A DNA stretch of 42,624 nt from Verrucomicrobiales bacterium (lineage in GTDB: Bacteria; Verrucomicrobiota; Verrucomicrobiia; Verrucomicrobiales; DEV007): NCBI GenBank assembly GCA_029213025.1, contig JARGOZ010000008.1:1-42624 (forward strand). The letters run 5' to 3'. The notes beneath the pieces are model-generated. The model did not search any database. It worked only from the letters and a program-made list of their open reading frames with translations, and had not been told where the DNA came from. The position numbers and the translations under genes were made by a program. The first letter of the stretch is position 1, and each line of letters starts with the position of its first letter. This document shows, piece after piece, positions 31,802 to 39,060 of this stretch.

Positions 31802-33049
31802 ATGATAAATCAAATTCGCGAAGGAATCACTCAATGGCTAACCGCTCTGGGACCCGTAGGTCCATGGCTTGCCGCCCTTGTCATCCTGATTGTGGGCTGG
31901 CTCGTATGCCTGGGGATACGGTCAATTCTCAGTCATCTACTTCATAAAACCCACCTTGATGAGAAAATGGCGAAACATCTCGGCAAGGAAGAAGCGCACA
32001 CCGAAAAGGGCATCAGTCAATTCGTCTTTTATTTCCTGCTGCTTTTTGTCTTTGTTATCGCGTTGGACGCAGCGAAACTATCGGGTGAGGCGACGCAACC
32101 ACTTAGGGAAATGCTCGGCGAAATGCTGGCATTCCTGCCCAACCTGATCGGAGCAGCTCTGCTTACGTTTGCTGCCTTCGCCCTGGCAGGCATTGTTCGC
32201 AAATTGCTGCAGGGAGTGCTAACTGCCTCCCGCATCGACGAGCGACTTGGAATGGGTGAGGAAAAACCTTTGAGTTCCGCGATCACCACGGTCGCTTACT
32301 TCCTCGTGATCCTGTTGATCCTGCCGGGAATACTTTCGGTCCTAGGGATAGAGTCGGTGCGTAACGCCGTGGATCCCATTATTTCCGGGATCATCGGATA
32401 TATACCGAACGCAATCGGCGGAGGTCTCATTTTGGCGATCGGTCTATTTCTGGCCTATATTGTTCAGAAAACGGTGTATTCAGTTTTGACCGCAGCAGAC
32501 TTTGACCATATGCCGCAGAAACTGGGGCACAACGGCGGCATTAAGTTTCTCGGCAACGGCATTTCGAAAGTAGTCAGCTACCTGGCCATGGTAACCGTTA
32601 TTATCTTTGTTGCCGCTCAGGCGATCCAGGTGATGGAACTTGAGATGCTGGCTGGTCTCGCCGGTTTGATGACCCGTGTCTGGGGTGGAGTGATTCTGTT
32701 TCTCGCCGGCCTGTTAATTGCCGGTATGGCGAGAGACGCCATCAAACCGCACAACGCAAGTTGGGCAAAGATTGCCTACTTCGCCGTCGCTATATTTGTG
32801 GGAGGCATGGCACTTCAGGTCGCTCAGCTTACCCCGATGAGTTCTCAGATGATGCAGGTAGTTCTCTATGCAATAGTCGGGACATTAGCGGTAGCCATCG
32901 GTGTTGGCGGTGCAGTAGCCATTGGAAGTGGAGCCAAGCCCTTTGTCGGGGATTTCCTGAAAAAACGAGCAGAAATCATCGCGCAAAAATCTGCTGACCA
33001 TAATGTATCTGCGCGCGAAACCCGCCCCGCTGATACATCGAAAATCTAA
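31802..33049 (+). CDS. Mechanosensitive-channel-like membrane protein with repeated TM helices
   Basis: This 415-residue protein has many membrane helices. The N-terminal WLAALVILIVGWLVCLGIRSIL and the repeated theme YIPNAIGGGLILAIGLFLAYIVQK (also FLPNLIGAALLTFAAFALAGIVRK and RVWGGVILFLAGLLIAGMAR) are the conserved-TM-helix repeats of CmpX-like/MscS-related proteins. No MscS beta domain follows; the C-terminus is short and charged. The ATG at 31802 is preferred over the longer frame from 31763. It probably relieves osmotic or membrane stress. It is followed by a small membrane protein gene 16 nt later. Confidence 0.8.
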   Translation: MINQIREGITQWLTALGPVGPWLAALVILIVGWLVCLGIRSILSHLLHKTHLDEKMAKHLGKEEAHTEKGISQFVFYFLLLFVFVIALDAAKLSGEATQPLREMLGEMLAFLPNLIGAALLTFAAFALAGIVRKLLQGVLTASRIDERLGMGEEKPLSSAITTVAYFLVILLILPGILSVLGIESVRNAVDPIISGIIGYIPNAIGGGLILAIGLFLAYIVQKTVYSVLTAADFDHMPQKLGHNGGIKFLGNGISKVVSYLAMVTVIIFVAAQAIQVMELEMLAGLAGLMTRVWGGVILFLAGLLIAGMARDAIKPHNASWAKIAYFAVAIFVGGMALQVAQLTPMSSQMMQVVLYAIVGTLAVAIGVGGAVAIGSGAKPFVGDFLKKRAEIIAQKSADHNVSARETRPADTSKI

Positions 33050-33065
33050 ACATTACCGGTGATTT

Positions 33066-33545
33066 ATGAAATTTATTATCCGATTTTTGTATGTCCTAAC
33101 CCGGGTGGTTCTGTTGCTTCTCAGTTTTGCGTTTCTCAGTTTTTATCTCGTGACCTTATCCGGGTTGCGGGAAAAAGTGACTCCTGTCGTTGAGTCAGCG
33201 ACTCGATATCTTCCGGCTCTTCTGGTTCCCGTGACGGTGTTAATGTTGGTAATTCTGATGCTTCGATATATCGCGAAAAAACGGGATGAAGCGGTCTCTT
33301 TTGGAGATATACTGGCCGGCACTCTTGCAGTCGCCGGTCAAATTGGAGTGATTGCAATGTATCGATCTCAGGGCCATGAAGTTTTGAATTCATCTCTCCT
33401 GTCCAACATTCCCAACGTAACGATGCTTGCGGATAAAGCGGCCCCTTTGGGTATGGTAGGGGTAAGTATTCTTCAGTTTGTGGTGTTCATTCTATATTGG
33501 GTGGCAGATCCCGATAAAAGGAAACTCAAATCAAAGCACTCTTAA
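33066..33545 (+). CDS. Small membrane protein of channel operon
   Basis: This 159-residue protein is not recognised. It has four hydrophobic segments: about 5-30 (FLYVLTRVVLLLLSFAFLSFYLV), 48-68 (YLPALLVPVTVLMLVILML), 83-98 and 125-147 (MVGVSILQFVVFILYWV). It has a basic C-terminus (DKRKLKSKHS). It is 16 nt behind the channel-like gene with no motif of its own, so it is very probably co-transcribed and could be a channel partner. Confidence 0.6.
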   Translation: MKFIIRFLYVLTRVVLLLLSFAFLSFYLVTLSGLREKVTPVVESATRYLPALLVPVTVLMLVILMLRYIAKKRDEAVSFGDILAGTLAVAGQIGVIAMYRSQGHEVLNSSLLSNIPNVTMLADKAAPLGMVGVSILQFVVFILYWVADPDKRKLKSKHS

Positions 33546-33573
33546 CTAAACATATATCCCGATCTCTTAAAAC

Positions 33574-33620
33574 GAATGCCGCTAAGATTCTCTTGAATTA
33601 TCGAGTTCTTAACGGCATTC
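33574..33620. terminator. Long hairpin after the channel operon
   Basis: The arms GAATGCCGCTAAGA and TCTTAACGGCATTC pair with one G-T, and about 19 nt lie between them. It lies 29 nt after the stop at 33545 in a convergent region. A second hairpin, CGCTGC/GCAGCG, is at 33666-33699. There is no T-run, so the type is uncertain. Confidence 0.6.
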
Positions 33621-33725
33621 TGCGGGACGGGCACTTCGTTAATTCTTTAAGATTAAAGAAAAGGACGCTGCCGCGGACAGACAAGATTCCGGAGCAGCGG
33701 CGACTACATGCAAAAAGTGGTCAAT

Positions 33726-33839
33726 TTACCCTTTCTTTTTATCAGCTATTGCCTGTTTTTTGGCCTTGGTTGCAGCCTTTTCTCTAACTTGCTTTTGATC
33801 CTTGTCTTTTGTCTTCGATTTTGGTGATTTGTCGCTCAT
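33726..33839 (-). CDS. Small lysine-rich protein (MSDKSPKSK family)
   Basis: This 37-residue, very basic protein begins MSDKSPKSKTKDKDQK and ends AKKQAIADKKKG. Its start is nearly the same as that of the 48-residue protein at 24064-24210. The conserved N-terminus with variable tails suggests that SPKSK is the functional part. It has its own stress-island motif 111 nt upstream, inside the 3' end of the Dps-like gene. Function is unknown; nucleic-acid binding is possible. Confidence 0.68.
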   Translation of the reverse strand: MSDKSPKSKTKDKDQKQVREKAATKAKKQAIADKKKG

Positions 33840-33950
33840 ATTTTTGTTGGTTGGTTTTGTTTTGGTTGTTGTCCCCTTCGTAAAGGTGAGGGAACGAAAA
33901 TTTAATTTGGGGAGCCTTTTTACGAAACTATGGTGATCTCGTTGCATACC

Positions 33951-33972
33951 GCAATGGGGTGTTGCCCTACCT
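33951..33972 (-). promoter_or_regulatory. Stress-island motif, lysine-rich gene
   Basis: The minus strand reads GGTAGGGCAACACCCCATTG within this span. It overlaps the end of the Dps-like gene: the TAG of the motif is that gene's stop codon (33967-33969). Confidence 0.68.
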
Positions 33973-34515
33973 GTAAATAGCCGTTCTTCGATAAACAGGA
34001 TTGCGGTCGTTATGCTCGACGACCGACACTCGATCGCGAGATTTGTGAACCCTTTCGTCCTGATCTGCATTCCTGCTTGTGTGCCACAAATTCATATCAA
34101 CCCCAAGCGAGACCTTGGTAAAGAGGCGTTCAGTCACATTATCGCTAAGTTTGGCGGAACGTGAGATGGCATTACGAATCAATTCGTTATAACAGGCGAT
34201 GGAATAGGCGAGATCCGACAGGTCACCTTCACAGTTTGAGGTGCCCAGCGGATAATCAGTTAATCCTGATTTCACTACGGATTGGATCGTTCCCGGCGAG
34301 TAGCCTTCCAGTTGTTCTATCCTTGCGGCGATGAGGTCGATATACCCGTCGGCATCAGAGTAGACTTTTCCAAAGAGTTTCTCCATCATTAAGTTTTTAT
34401 TTTTGGCCACATTCAAATGGGCCTGCCGTGCCTGCATCATCAGGTCGATTGAATCCTCAAGTCTGTCCTGTAGGAGTTCTATGATTTCGGTTCGTTTCTC
34501 CGCTAAATCGATCAT
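33967..34515 (-). CDS. Dps-like protein with degenerate ferroxidase site
   Basis: This 182-residue Dps/ferritin-like four-helix protein begins LQDRLEDSIDLMMQARQAHLNV, continues KVYSDADGYIDLIAARIEQLEG, and later has DLAYSIACYNELIRNAI and RLFTKVSLGVDMNLW. Dps oligomers bind DNA and oxidise iron. Counting from the His of AHxN (E. coli His51), the second His (+12) is Glu, the Asp (+16) is Gly and the Glu of AER (+31) is Ala. Only the first His and the Asp at +27 remain. Iron oxidation is therefore doubtful, and a DNA-protecting role may be all that is left. The basic C-terminal tail (about 150-182) could bind DNA. It lies 54 nt behind the DUF302 gene, probably on the same transcript. Confidence 0.82.
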   Translation of the reverse strand: MIDLAEKRTEIIELLQDRLEDSIDLMMQARQAHLNVAKNKNLMMEKLFGKVYSDADGYIDLIAARIEQLEGYSPGTIQSVVKSGLTDYPLGTSNCEGDLSDLAYSIACYNELIRNAISRSAKLSDNVTERLFTKVSLGVDMNLWHTSRNADQDERVHKSRDRVSVVEHNDRNPVYRRTAIYR

Positions 34516-34569
34516 ATGCTATTTTGGTATCTGTTAGTTGGAAGTTGACGGTTTGTTACACAGGCAGCG

Positions 34570-35007
34570 CTACCGGGACTCTTCCATGTGGCGCACCGAT
34601 TTGGGTTCCAGCATCATGCTGTTAAAAACTTCTTCTATGATCGTAATCATCATTTCTTCGGTTTGTTTACCTGCCACCCTCTGCTTTGCAGAGTCGGCGA
34701 TTGACAAGAGGGCAGGTGGTTTGGTGGCGGATATAACGGTCTTGCCGTCTTCACGACAAAGAGATATTACATATGGCAGGGTGATTAGGTCCTTCATTTC
34801 AGGATCGAGCCCTTTGCCCACCTGTTCCGGTCGACAGATCGCAAAGGTCTGACAATCCCGAGCTACGGAGCTGCCGTTTTCCGGAACCAATTCTTTGAGG
34901 GAATTGACCAGCGTAAGTCCAAAACCTTTGGATTCGAATGCCACGCAAAGTGCCTTTGCGGTGTGGATGATTGACCCGGTTGTCGATAAAGTGATGCGTT
35001 TTTTCAT
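34570..35007 (-). CDS. DUF302-family protein
   Basis: This 145-residue protein has the DUF302 pattern. An N-terminal helix (IIHTAKALCVAFESKGFGLTLVNSLKEL) is followed by FAICRPEQVGKGLDPEMKDLITLPYVISLCREDGKTVISATKPPALLSI. The family forms a small beta-alpha fold of unknown function, often near redox or stress genes. It is first in a two-gene minus-strand operon with the Dps-like gene and has a stress-island motif 78 nt upstream. Confidence 0.72.
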   Translation of the reverse strand: MKKRITLSTTGSIIHTAKALCVAFESKGFGLTLVNSLKELVPENGSSVARDCQTFAICRPEQVGKGLDPEMKDLITLPYVISLCREDGKTVISATKPPALLSIADSAKQRVAGKQTEEMMITIIEEVFNSMMLEPKSVRHMEESR

Positions 35008-35085
35008 ATGATGGAGCTGTTCCCCTTCGAAGGACGTCCTTCAAGAATTTCAACGGCGCACATTAGAGAACGTAAAGGCACCGCT

Positions 35086-35104
35086 CAATGGGGTGAAACC
35101 CTAC
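35086..35104 (-). promoter_or_regulatory. Stress-island motif, DUF302-Dps operon
   Basis: The minus strand reads GTAGGGTTTCACCCCATTG, 78 nt before the DUF302 start. Confidence 0.68.
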
Positions 35105-35164
35105 TAATTTATACGCATTAATTAACACTTAGGCTTTCGTTATTACATTGGTTAACCTCACCGA

Positions 35165-35185
35165 AGTAGGGGTACACCCCATTGC
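35165..35185 (+). promoter_or_regulatory. Stress-island motif, GSP17M-like gene
   Basis: The plus strand reads GTAGGGGTACACCCCATTGC from 35166, 31 nt before the ATG at 35217. It is divergent from the copy at 35086-35104, about 60 nt apart. Confidence 0.68.
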
Positions 35186-35216
35186 ATGACTGCTCAGAAC
35201 CTCTGAAATTCGCCCA

Positions 35217-35792
35217 ATGAAATTGATAGAAAAGACCGCCCTGAATCATCCCATGGAGCCCCACCAATCCACTATCGAAATACATGACTCCTCAACCGAT
35301 GCGGATGCCGCCATTAAAGGGATTAAGGCTCTCGGAGTTCATCAAAAGAAGCTCTCTATCGTGGCGTGTGCTTATGTAGAGGACCCCATCATATTTGAGC
35401 ACGAAAACGATTCCGATACCATTAGCTGCAACGTTTCGAGGGGAGCATTCCGGGATTTATTTAGTAACGGGACAGTTGGTTCGGCACTGTTTATGATTCC
35501 CGGAATCGGGCTGTTGATGATGGCGGGGCCAGTGGTGGCAACGATGGCAGGTGCATTGGATGATGACTCTGCGCAGAGCGGCCTGGGATTACTCGGCGAC
35601 AGTCTCTGCAACCTGGGCGTTTCGCTTGACTCTATGGAGCCATACGAAACCGCATTGAGGGCTGATAAATTTCTGTTGATCGAACACAGTTCGGAGCCGG
35701 TATCAGAAAATCACATTACGCGTAGATATAAAAATACCGATTGTTGTGACAGATACGGCCACCAGGACCCATTCATCCTGCGGAAAGATTGA
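35217..35792 (+). CDS. General stress protein 17M/YflT-like protein
   Basis: This 191-residue protein starts with STIEIHDSSTDADAAIKGIKALG, followed by KKLSIVAC. It continues with a Gly/Ala/Met-rich hydrophobic middle (SALFMIPGIGLLMMAGPVVATMAGAL) and LGVSLDSMEPYETALRADKFLLIEH. This is the fold pattern of YflT/GSP17M-like proteins: an alpha-beta half, a glycine-zipper-like hydrophobic insertion, and an alpha-beta half. Such proteins are induced by general stress; their reaction is unknown. An internal ATG at 35253 is an alternative start. Confidence 0.72.
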   Translation: MKLIEKTALNHPMEPHQSTIEIHDSSTDADAAIKGIKALGVHQKKLSIVACAYVEDPIIFEHENDSDTISCNVSRGAFRDLFSNGTVGSALFMIPGIGLLMMAGPVVATMAGALDDDSAQSGLGLLGDSLCNLGVSLDSMEPYETALRADKFLLIEHSSEPVSENHITRRYKNTDCCDRYGHQDPFILRKD

Positions 35793-35839
35793 GATCCCAA
35801 ACCTTGCCGCTGTTTTTTAAACGGAGGGTATCGAGGCGA

Positions 35840-35859
35840 GGTAGGGTTATACCCCATCG
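35840..35859 (+). promoter_or_regulatory. Stress-island motif, kinase/regulator operon
   Basis: The plus strand reads GGTAGGGTTATACCCCATCG, 44 nt before the first gene of the two-component operon. If the encoded regulator binds this motif, the operon is autoregulated. Confidence 0.68.
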
Positions 35860-35903
35860 ACACCTTGCCTCATCGGGTGGATACTGGGCCAAAGCAACAA
35901 GGC

Positions 35904-36632
35904 ATGAATCAACACGAAGACTCCGCCATTAAAAAATTGGCGGCTGAGTATCTGGTCGCTTTGCGATTGCATAATGAGGACGACGGGGATTCACACCTCG
36001 AAACTGCGAGGAAACTCGGCGAGACAGCCGGCGAGCTCGGGCTGGGGACTCTGAAACTGGCGAAGATGCACGTTGCTGCACTGTCTGATATATTGTCCGC
36101 ACCCGATTCAGCAGCAGGAGAAGAGGCCATCACCGCTCAGGCGACGATATTTTTCAACGAAGCCCTTATGCAGGTCGAGAAAACCAATCGGATCGCCCTC
36201 GATGCGGCTCTGGAATTGCGAAAAGTCAAAACCGATCTGAATCAGGCCACTGAAGATTTGGCTACTTCCCGCCACGCCGTGAAGCGGGAGATCGAAGACC
36301 GGGAGTTGACCGAGAGTGCCCTGCTTTCCCGCAGGGACCTTGCCGACGAATTGCTGAGGGAATCCCGGCACCTCGAAGAAAAACTACGCGAAATGACACA
36401 CCGAAGTCTCACCGCAAATGAAGCGGAAAGGCAGCAAATGAGCCTGTTTCTCCACAACGAAATCGCACAGACCCTACTCGGCATTCACATTAAACTTTTG
36501 GCACTCAAAGAAGCGGTCAGCATTAGCCATGAAGACATTGCTCAACAAATCGCCACCACCCAGAGCATAATGGCGAAGTCCGTCGAGACCATCAGTCACT
36601 TTGCCGATAGCCTCCACGGGGGCTCTAAATAA
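35904..36632 (+). CDS. Histidine-kinase-like protein without ATPase domain
   Basis: This 242-residue protein has an N-terminal RsbU-type helical domain (about 8-65, LVALRL...ARKLGETAGELGLGTLKLAKMH), a coiled coil (85-165) and a HisKA_3-type dimerisation segment. The putative phosphorylated His184 lies in FLHNEIAQTLLG. No HATPase domain follows; the protein ends 58 residues after the His. The acidic residue next to the His, part of the DxxxQ phosphatase motif of HisKA_3, is Asn here. It may be phosphorylated by, or form mixed dimers with, the full kinase encoded 6 nt later. The ATG at 35904 fits better than the frame start at 35865. Confidence 0.75.
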   Translation: MNQHEDSAIKKLAAEYLVALRLHNEDDGDSHLETARKLGETAGELGLGTLKLAKMHVAALSDILSAPDSAAGEEAITAQATIFFNEALMQVEKTNRIALDAALELRKVKTDLNQATEDLATSRHAVKREIEDRELTESALLSRRDLADELLRESRHLEEKLREMTHRSLTANEAERQQMSLFLHNEIAQTLLGIHIKLLALKEAVSISHEDIAQQIATTQSIMAKSVETISHFADSLHGGSK

Positions 36633-36638
36633 ACCATC

Positions 36639-37763
36639 ATGAAAACTGAAAAGCTGCCCGCTTTCACACGCAGTTACCGCCTCGCTTTAAGTAAATTCCT
36701 CAAAGATCCGGACGATCAGGAACCCGTTGCAGCATCGAAACTCGGTAGACGTGCACTCTCGATAGGCCTTGAAACTCTGGATTTAGCAAAAGTACACGAA
36801 GAAGTGAGGGGCACCATCATGTCACTTCCCAACAAAATGTCGCGCAAACCGGAGGTGCTGATCCACCTCGCCGGAAAATTTTTCGCCGAAGCGGTAAAAC
36901 CGATCGAGCTGACCCATCAAAATGCACAGGAAGGCAACGAAAAGTTGAAATCAGCCGTCGAGACTCTGACCCAACGAACCAAAGAGTTGTCCGAGTCAAA
37001 TCGAGAGCTGCAACAAGAGATCGACCACCGCAAATCGGTCGAGGAATCGCTACGAATAAGCGAGCGAACCTCCAGCGACTTGCTGGAGAAATCCCTTCAA
37101 TTGCAGGAGGAACTGCGCCTGCTTTCACGGCGCTTGCTCACTGTCCAGGAGGAGGAGCGCAAGCGAATCAGCAGGGATTTACACGATTTAGTCGCCCAGA
37201 CCCTGACAAACATTAACTTGCAATTGGCGACCCTGAAAACCACGACGGCAATCAACGCCGCAGAGTTCGAAAAAAAGATCGAGCACACCCGGCACCTGGT
37301 AGAGAAATCTGTAGAGTTGGTTCATCGATTTGCCCGTGAGCTGCGGCCGGCCCTGCTCGACGATCTCGGATTAATTTCGGTGCTTCAATCCTATTTGAAA
37401 AGCTTTTTGGAAAACACCGGGATCCGCACAAAGCTCACCGCCTTTGCCGATGTCGAAAATCTTGACAATGATAAGCGAACCGTGCTTTTTCGAGTCGCAC
37501 AGGAAGCTCTCAGCAACGTCGCTCAGCACGCTAAAGCCAGCGAGGTAGAAGTGACAATCGAGCAGCGCGGCAAATTGGTGAGTATGGAAATCCACGACAA
37601 CGGCGAAGGCTTCGAGGTCGGCAAAGATATGTTTTCAGGTAAACAAGGCCAGCGACTCGGCCTGCTCGGCATTAGGGAGCGGGTCGAGATGATCGACGGC
37701 AGTTTCTCAGTCAAGTCCACTCCGGGAAAAGAAACCACTGTCAGCGTCGAGATTCCGTCGTAA
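36639..37763 (+). CDS. Sensor histidine kinase, NarX/DegS type (cytoplasmic)
   Basis: This 374-residue kinase has an N-terminal RsbU-type helical domain (12-65, RRALSIGLETLDLAKVH), a coiled coil (95-165), HisKA_3 with His182 in SRDLHDLVAQTL including the DxxxQ phosphatase motif, and HATPase_c from about 280 (N-box EALSNVAQHAKA, G1 DNGEGFEVG, G2 GLLGIRERVEMI). There is no membrane helix, so it senses a cytoplasmic signal or a partner protein. It probably phosphorylates the LuxR-type regulator encoded next, whose start overlaps its stop (TAATG). Confidence 0.92.
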   Translation: MKTEKLPAFTRSYRLALSKFLKDPDDQEPVAASKLGRRALSIGLETLDLAKVHEEVRGTIMSLPNKMSRKPEVLIHLAGKFFAEAVKPIELTHQNAQEGNEKLKSAVETLTQRTKELSESNRELQQEIDHRKSVEESLRISERTSSDLLEKSLQLQEELRLLSRRLLTVQEEERKRISRDLHDLVAQTLTNINLQLATLKTTTAINAAEFEKKIEHTRHLVEKSVELVHRFARELRPALLDDLGLISVLQSYLKSFLENTGIRTKLTAFADVENLDNDKRTVLFRVAQEALSNVAQHAKASEVEVTIEQRGKLVSMEIHDNGEGFEVGKDMFSGKQGQRLGLLGIRERVEMIDGSFSVKSTPGKETTVSVEIPS

Positions 37764-38464
37764 TGTCAAAAGTTAACCAGGACCCTATGAATTCTATCAC
37801 TATCATTCTGGCCGACGACCACACCATCGTCCGCGAAGGTCTGCGCTCTCTGCTCAAATCCGAGAGCGACATTAAAATCATCGGCGAAGCTGAAGACGGT
37901 CGATCAACCGTGGAAATGACCGCGAAGCTCCGCCCCGACGTCGTCGTTATGGATATAGCGATGCCGCAACTCAACGGCATCGAAGCCACACGGCAAATCC
38001 TGCAGAAACTACCGAAAACAAAAATCCTAATCCTCTCTGCCCACAGCGATGATGCCTATGTGGAAAAAATCATGGCGCTGGGCGCAAAAGGCTACCTCAT
38101 CAAACAATCCGCCTCCCACGTGCTGGCCGATTCCATACGGGGAGTATACCGTGGAGAAGAGTGTTTCAGCCCCGCTATCTACCAGCGTCTAGATCATCAC
38201 GATTCAAAGGTACCGAAGGGCGACCACCCCGCAAAGAAAGATGCCTCGCACCTGAGTCCGCGCGAAGCGGAAGTATTGCAATTGATCGCAGAAGGCAACG
38301 CCAACAAGCAAAGCGCAGACATTTTGCATATCAGTATTAAGACGATTGAAAAACATCGCCAGAGTTTGATGGATAAGCTCAACATCCACGATATCGCCGG
38401 GCTGACCCGGTACGCCATCGATGCCGGGATTATCGAAAGCAGTGTTCAGGTGACGATCATCTGA
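37763..38464 (+). CDS. NarL/FixJ-type response regulator
   Basis: This 233-residue regulator has a receiver domain (about 12-130) with acidic pocket ADDH, phospho-Asp64 in VVVMDIAMP, Ser/Thr in LILSAH, and Lys in YLIKQSA. A LuxR-type helix-turn-helix (about 165-225) follows: LSPREAEVLQLIAEGNANKQSA, then SIKTIEKHRQSLMDKL. Its start overlaps the kinase stop, so the two are coupled; ATG at 37787 is a second possible start. It is the best candidate in the window for the protein that binds the stress-island motif, because dimeric LuxR-type regulators bind imperfect palindromes. That link is an inference. Confidence 0.93.
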   Translation: MSKVNQDPMNSITIILADDHTIVREGLRSLLKSESDIKIIGEAEDGRSTVEMTAKLRPDVVVMDIAMPQLNGIEATRQILQKLPKTKILILSAHSDDAYVEKIMALGAKGYLIKQSASHVLADSIRGVYRGEECFSPAIYQRLDHHDSKVPKGDHPAKKDASHLSPREAEVLQLIAEGNANKQSADILHISIKTIEKHRQSLMDKLNIHDIAGLTRYAIDAGIIESSVQVTII

Positions 38465-38476
38465 TATTTTCTTTGA

Positions 38477-38513
38477 TTCAATAGTATCAAGTCGGTCATT
38501 TGATACTATTGAA
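38477..38513 (+). terminator. Perfect 14-bp inverted repeat after the two-component operon
   Basis: TTCAATAGTATCAA and TTGATACTATTGAA lie 9 nt apart, 13 nt after the regulator stop. It is AT-rich with no T-run, so it may be a processing hairpin or an operator and not a classical terminator. Confidence 0.55.
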
Positions 38514-38554
38514 CTGCCTTCATCCGGGCTGCCTGAAAGTCACATTCAGTCCTC

Positions 38555-38640
38555 GATTCAATAGGGTACAGTCCTGGATTCAACAGGGTACAATGCAGCA
38601 TTAAATAGGGTACAGTCTTAGACCTAACAGGGTACAGTCG
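38555..38640. repeat. Four direct repeats, 22-bp period, AGGGTACA core
   Basis: The cores AGGGTACAGTC, AGGGTACAATG, AGGGTACAGTC and AGGGTACAGTC have their GGG at 38564, 38586, 38608 and 38630, exactly 22 bp apart. The surrounding text is also partly conserved (TTCAAYA before the core in two copies). The first copy and the 14.2-kb array share AGGGTACAGTCCYGGA. Confidence 0.88.
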
Positions 38641-38832
38641 AATGGAGCGGGTTTTAGCACAGATCTCGGTGAGCTACAGTAAAATTCAAAAAGAAACTAG
38701 TAAACAAAAAGCCGAAACGCTCGTAGCATGGATTGCTAATCCGTGCTGGTGAATTCGAGGAACAAGAATTCAACTCCGAAGCCTATCAGCCAGTGCAATT
38801 ACCTGTTCGGCGTCGCTCATAACCACAACGCA

Positions 38833-38853
38833 GGTAGGGTTTCACCCCATTGC
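38833..38853 (+). promoter_or_regulatory. Stress-island motif, HMA lipoprotein gene
   Basis: The plus strand reads GGTAGGGTTTCACCCCATTG followed by C, 207 nt before the start at 39061, the longest distance in the set. Confidence 0.6.
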
Positions 38854-38940
38854 AAGCGGGCATTCATAACGATAGCTTTGATCCATCAATAAATACACTT
38901 CACCTATCGCAGGCAGCAACAACCCGACAAGCGTTCAGGG

Positions 38941-38967
38941 CTCAGTTTTACGCTCAGTAAAACTGAG
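38941..38967. other. Strong hairpin in the HMA gene leader
   Basis: The arms CTCAGTTTTAC and GTAAAACTGAG form a perfect 11-bp stem with a 5-nt loop (GCTCA), between the motif and the gene. It could act as an attenuator or mRNA stabiliser. There is no T-run on the plus strand. Confidence 0.6.
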
Positions 38968-39024
38968 TTCTGGCGTTACGAGGCAGGCCAATTCTTAGTC
39001 GTATTCCCATCAGGGTGACGACTT

Positions 39025-39056
39025 CCACAACAAAAAAACACCACAACAAAAAAACA
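39025..39056. repeat. 16-bp tandem duplication before the HMA gene
   Basis: CCACAACAAAAAAACA occurs twice without a gap, ending 4 nt before the ATG. It occupies the place of the ribosome binding site, and no Shine-Dalgarno sequence is visible. Confidence 0.85.
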
Positions 39057-39060
39057 CAAT

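Larger units (their letters stand above)
38465..39060. other. Gap with repeats, hairpins and one stress-island motif
   Basis: No gene is supported. It contains an inverted repeat (38477-38513), a four-copy phased repeat (38555-38640), a motif copy (38833-38853), a strong hairpin (38941-38967) and a 16-bp tandem repeat (39025-39056). A tRNA-Ser-like anticodon stem near 38728-38746 lacks the other arms and is not called. Confidence 0.6.

Noticed and set aside
38700..38775. tRNA-Ser-like anticodon stem-loop (GGATTGCTAATCC)
   Set aside because: The anticodon arm looks right, but no acceptor stem, D arm or proper T arm (GTTCGAATC) can be placed around it. At best a relic.
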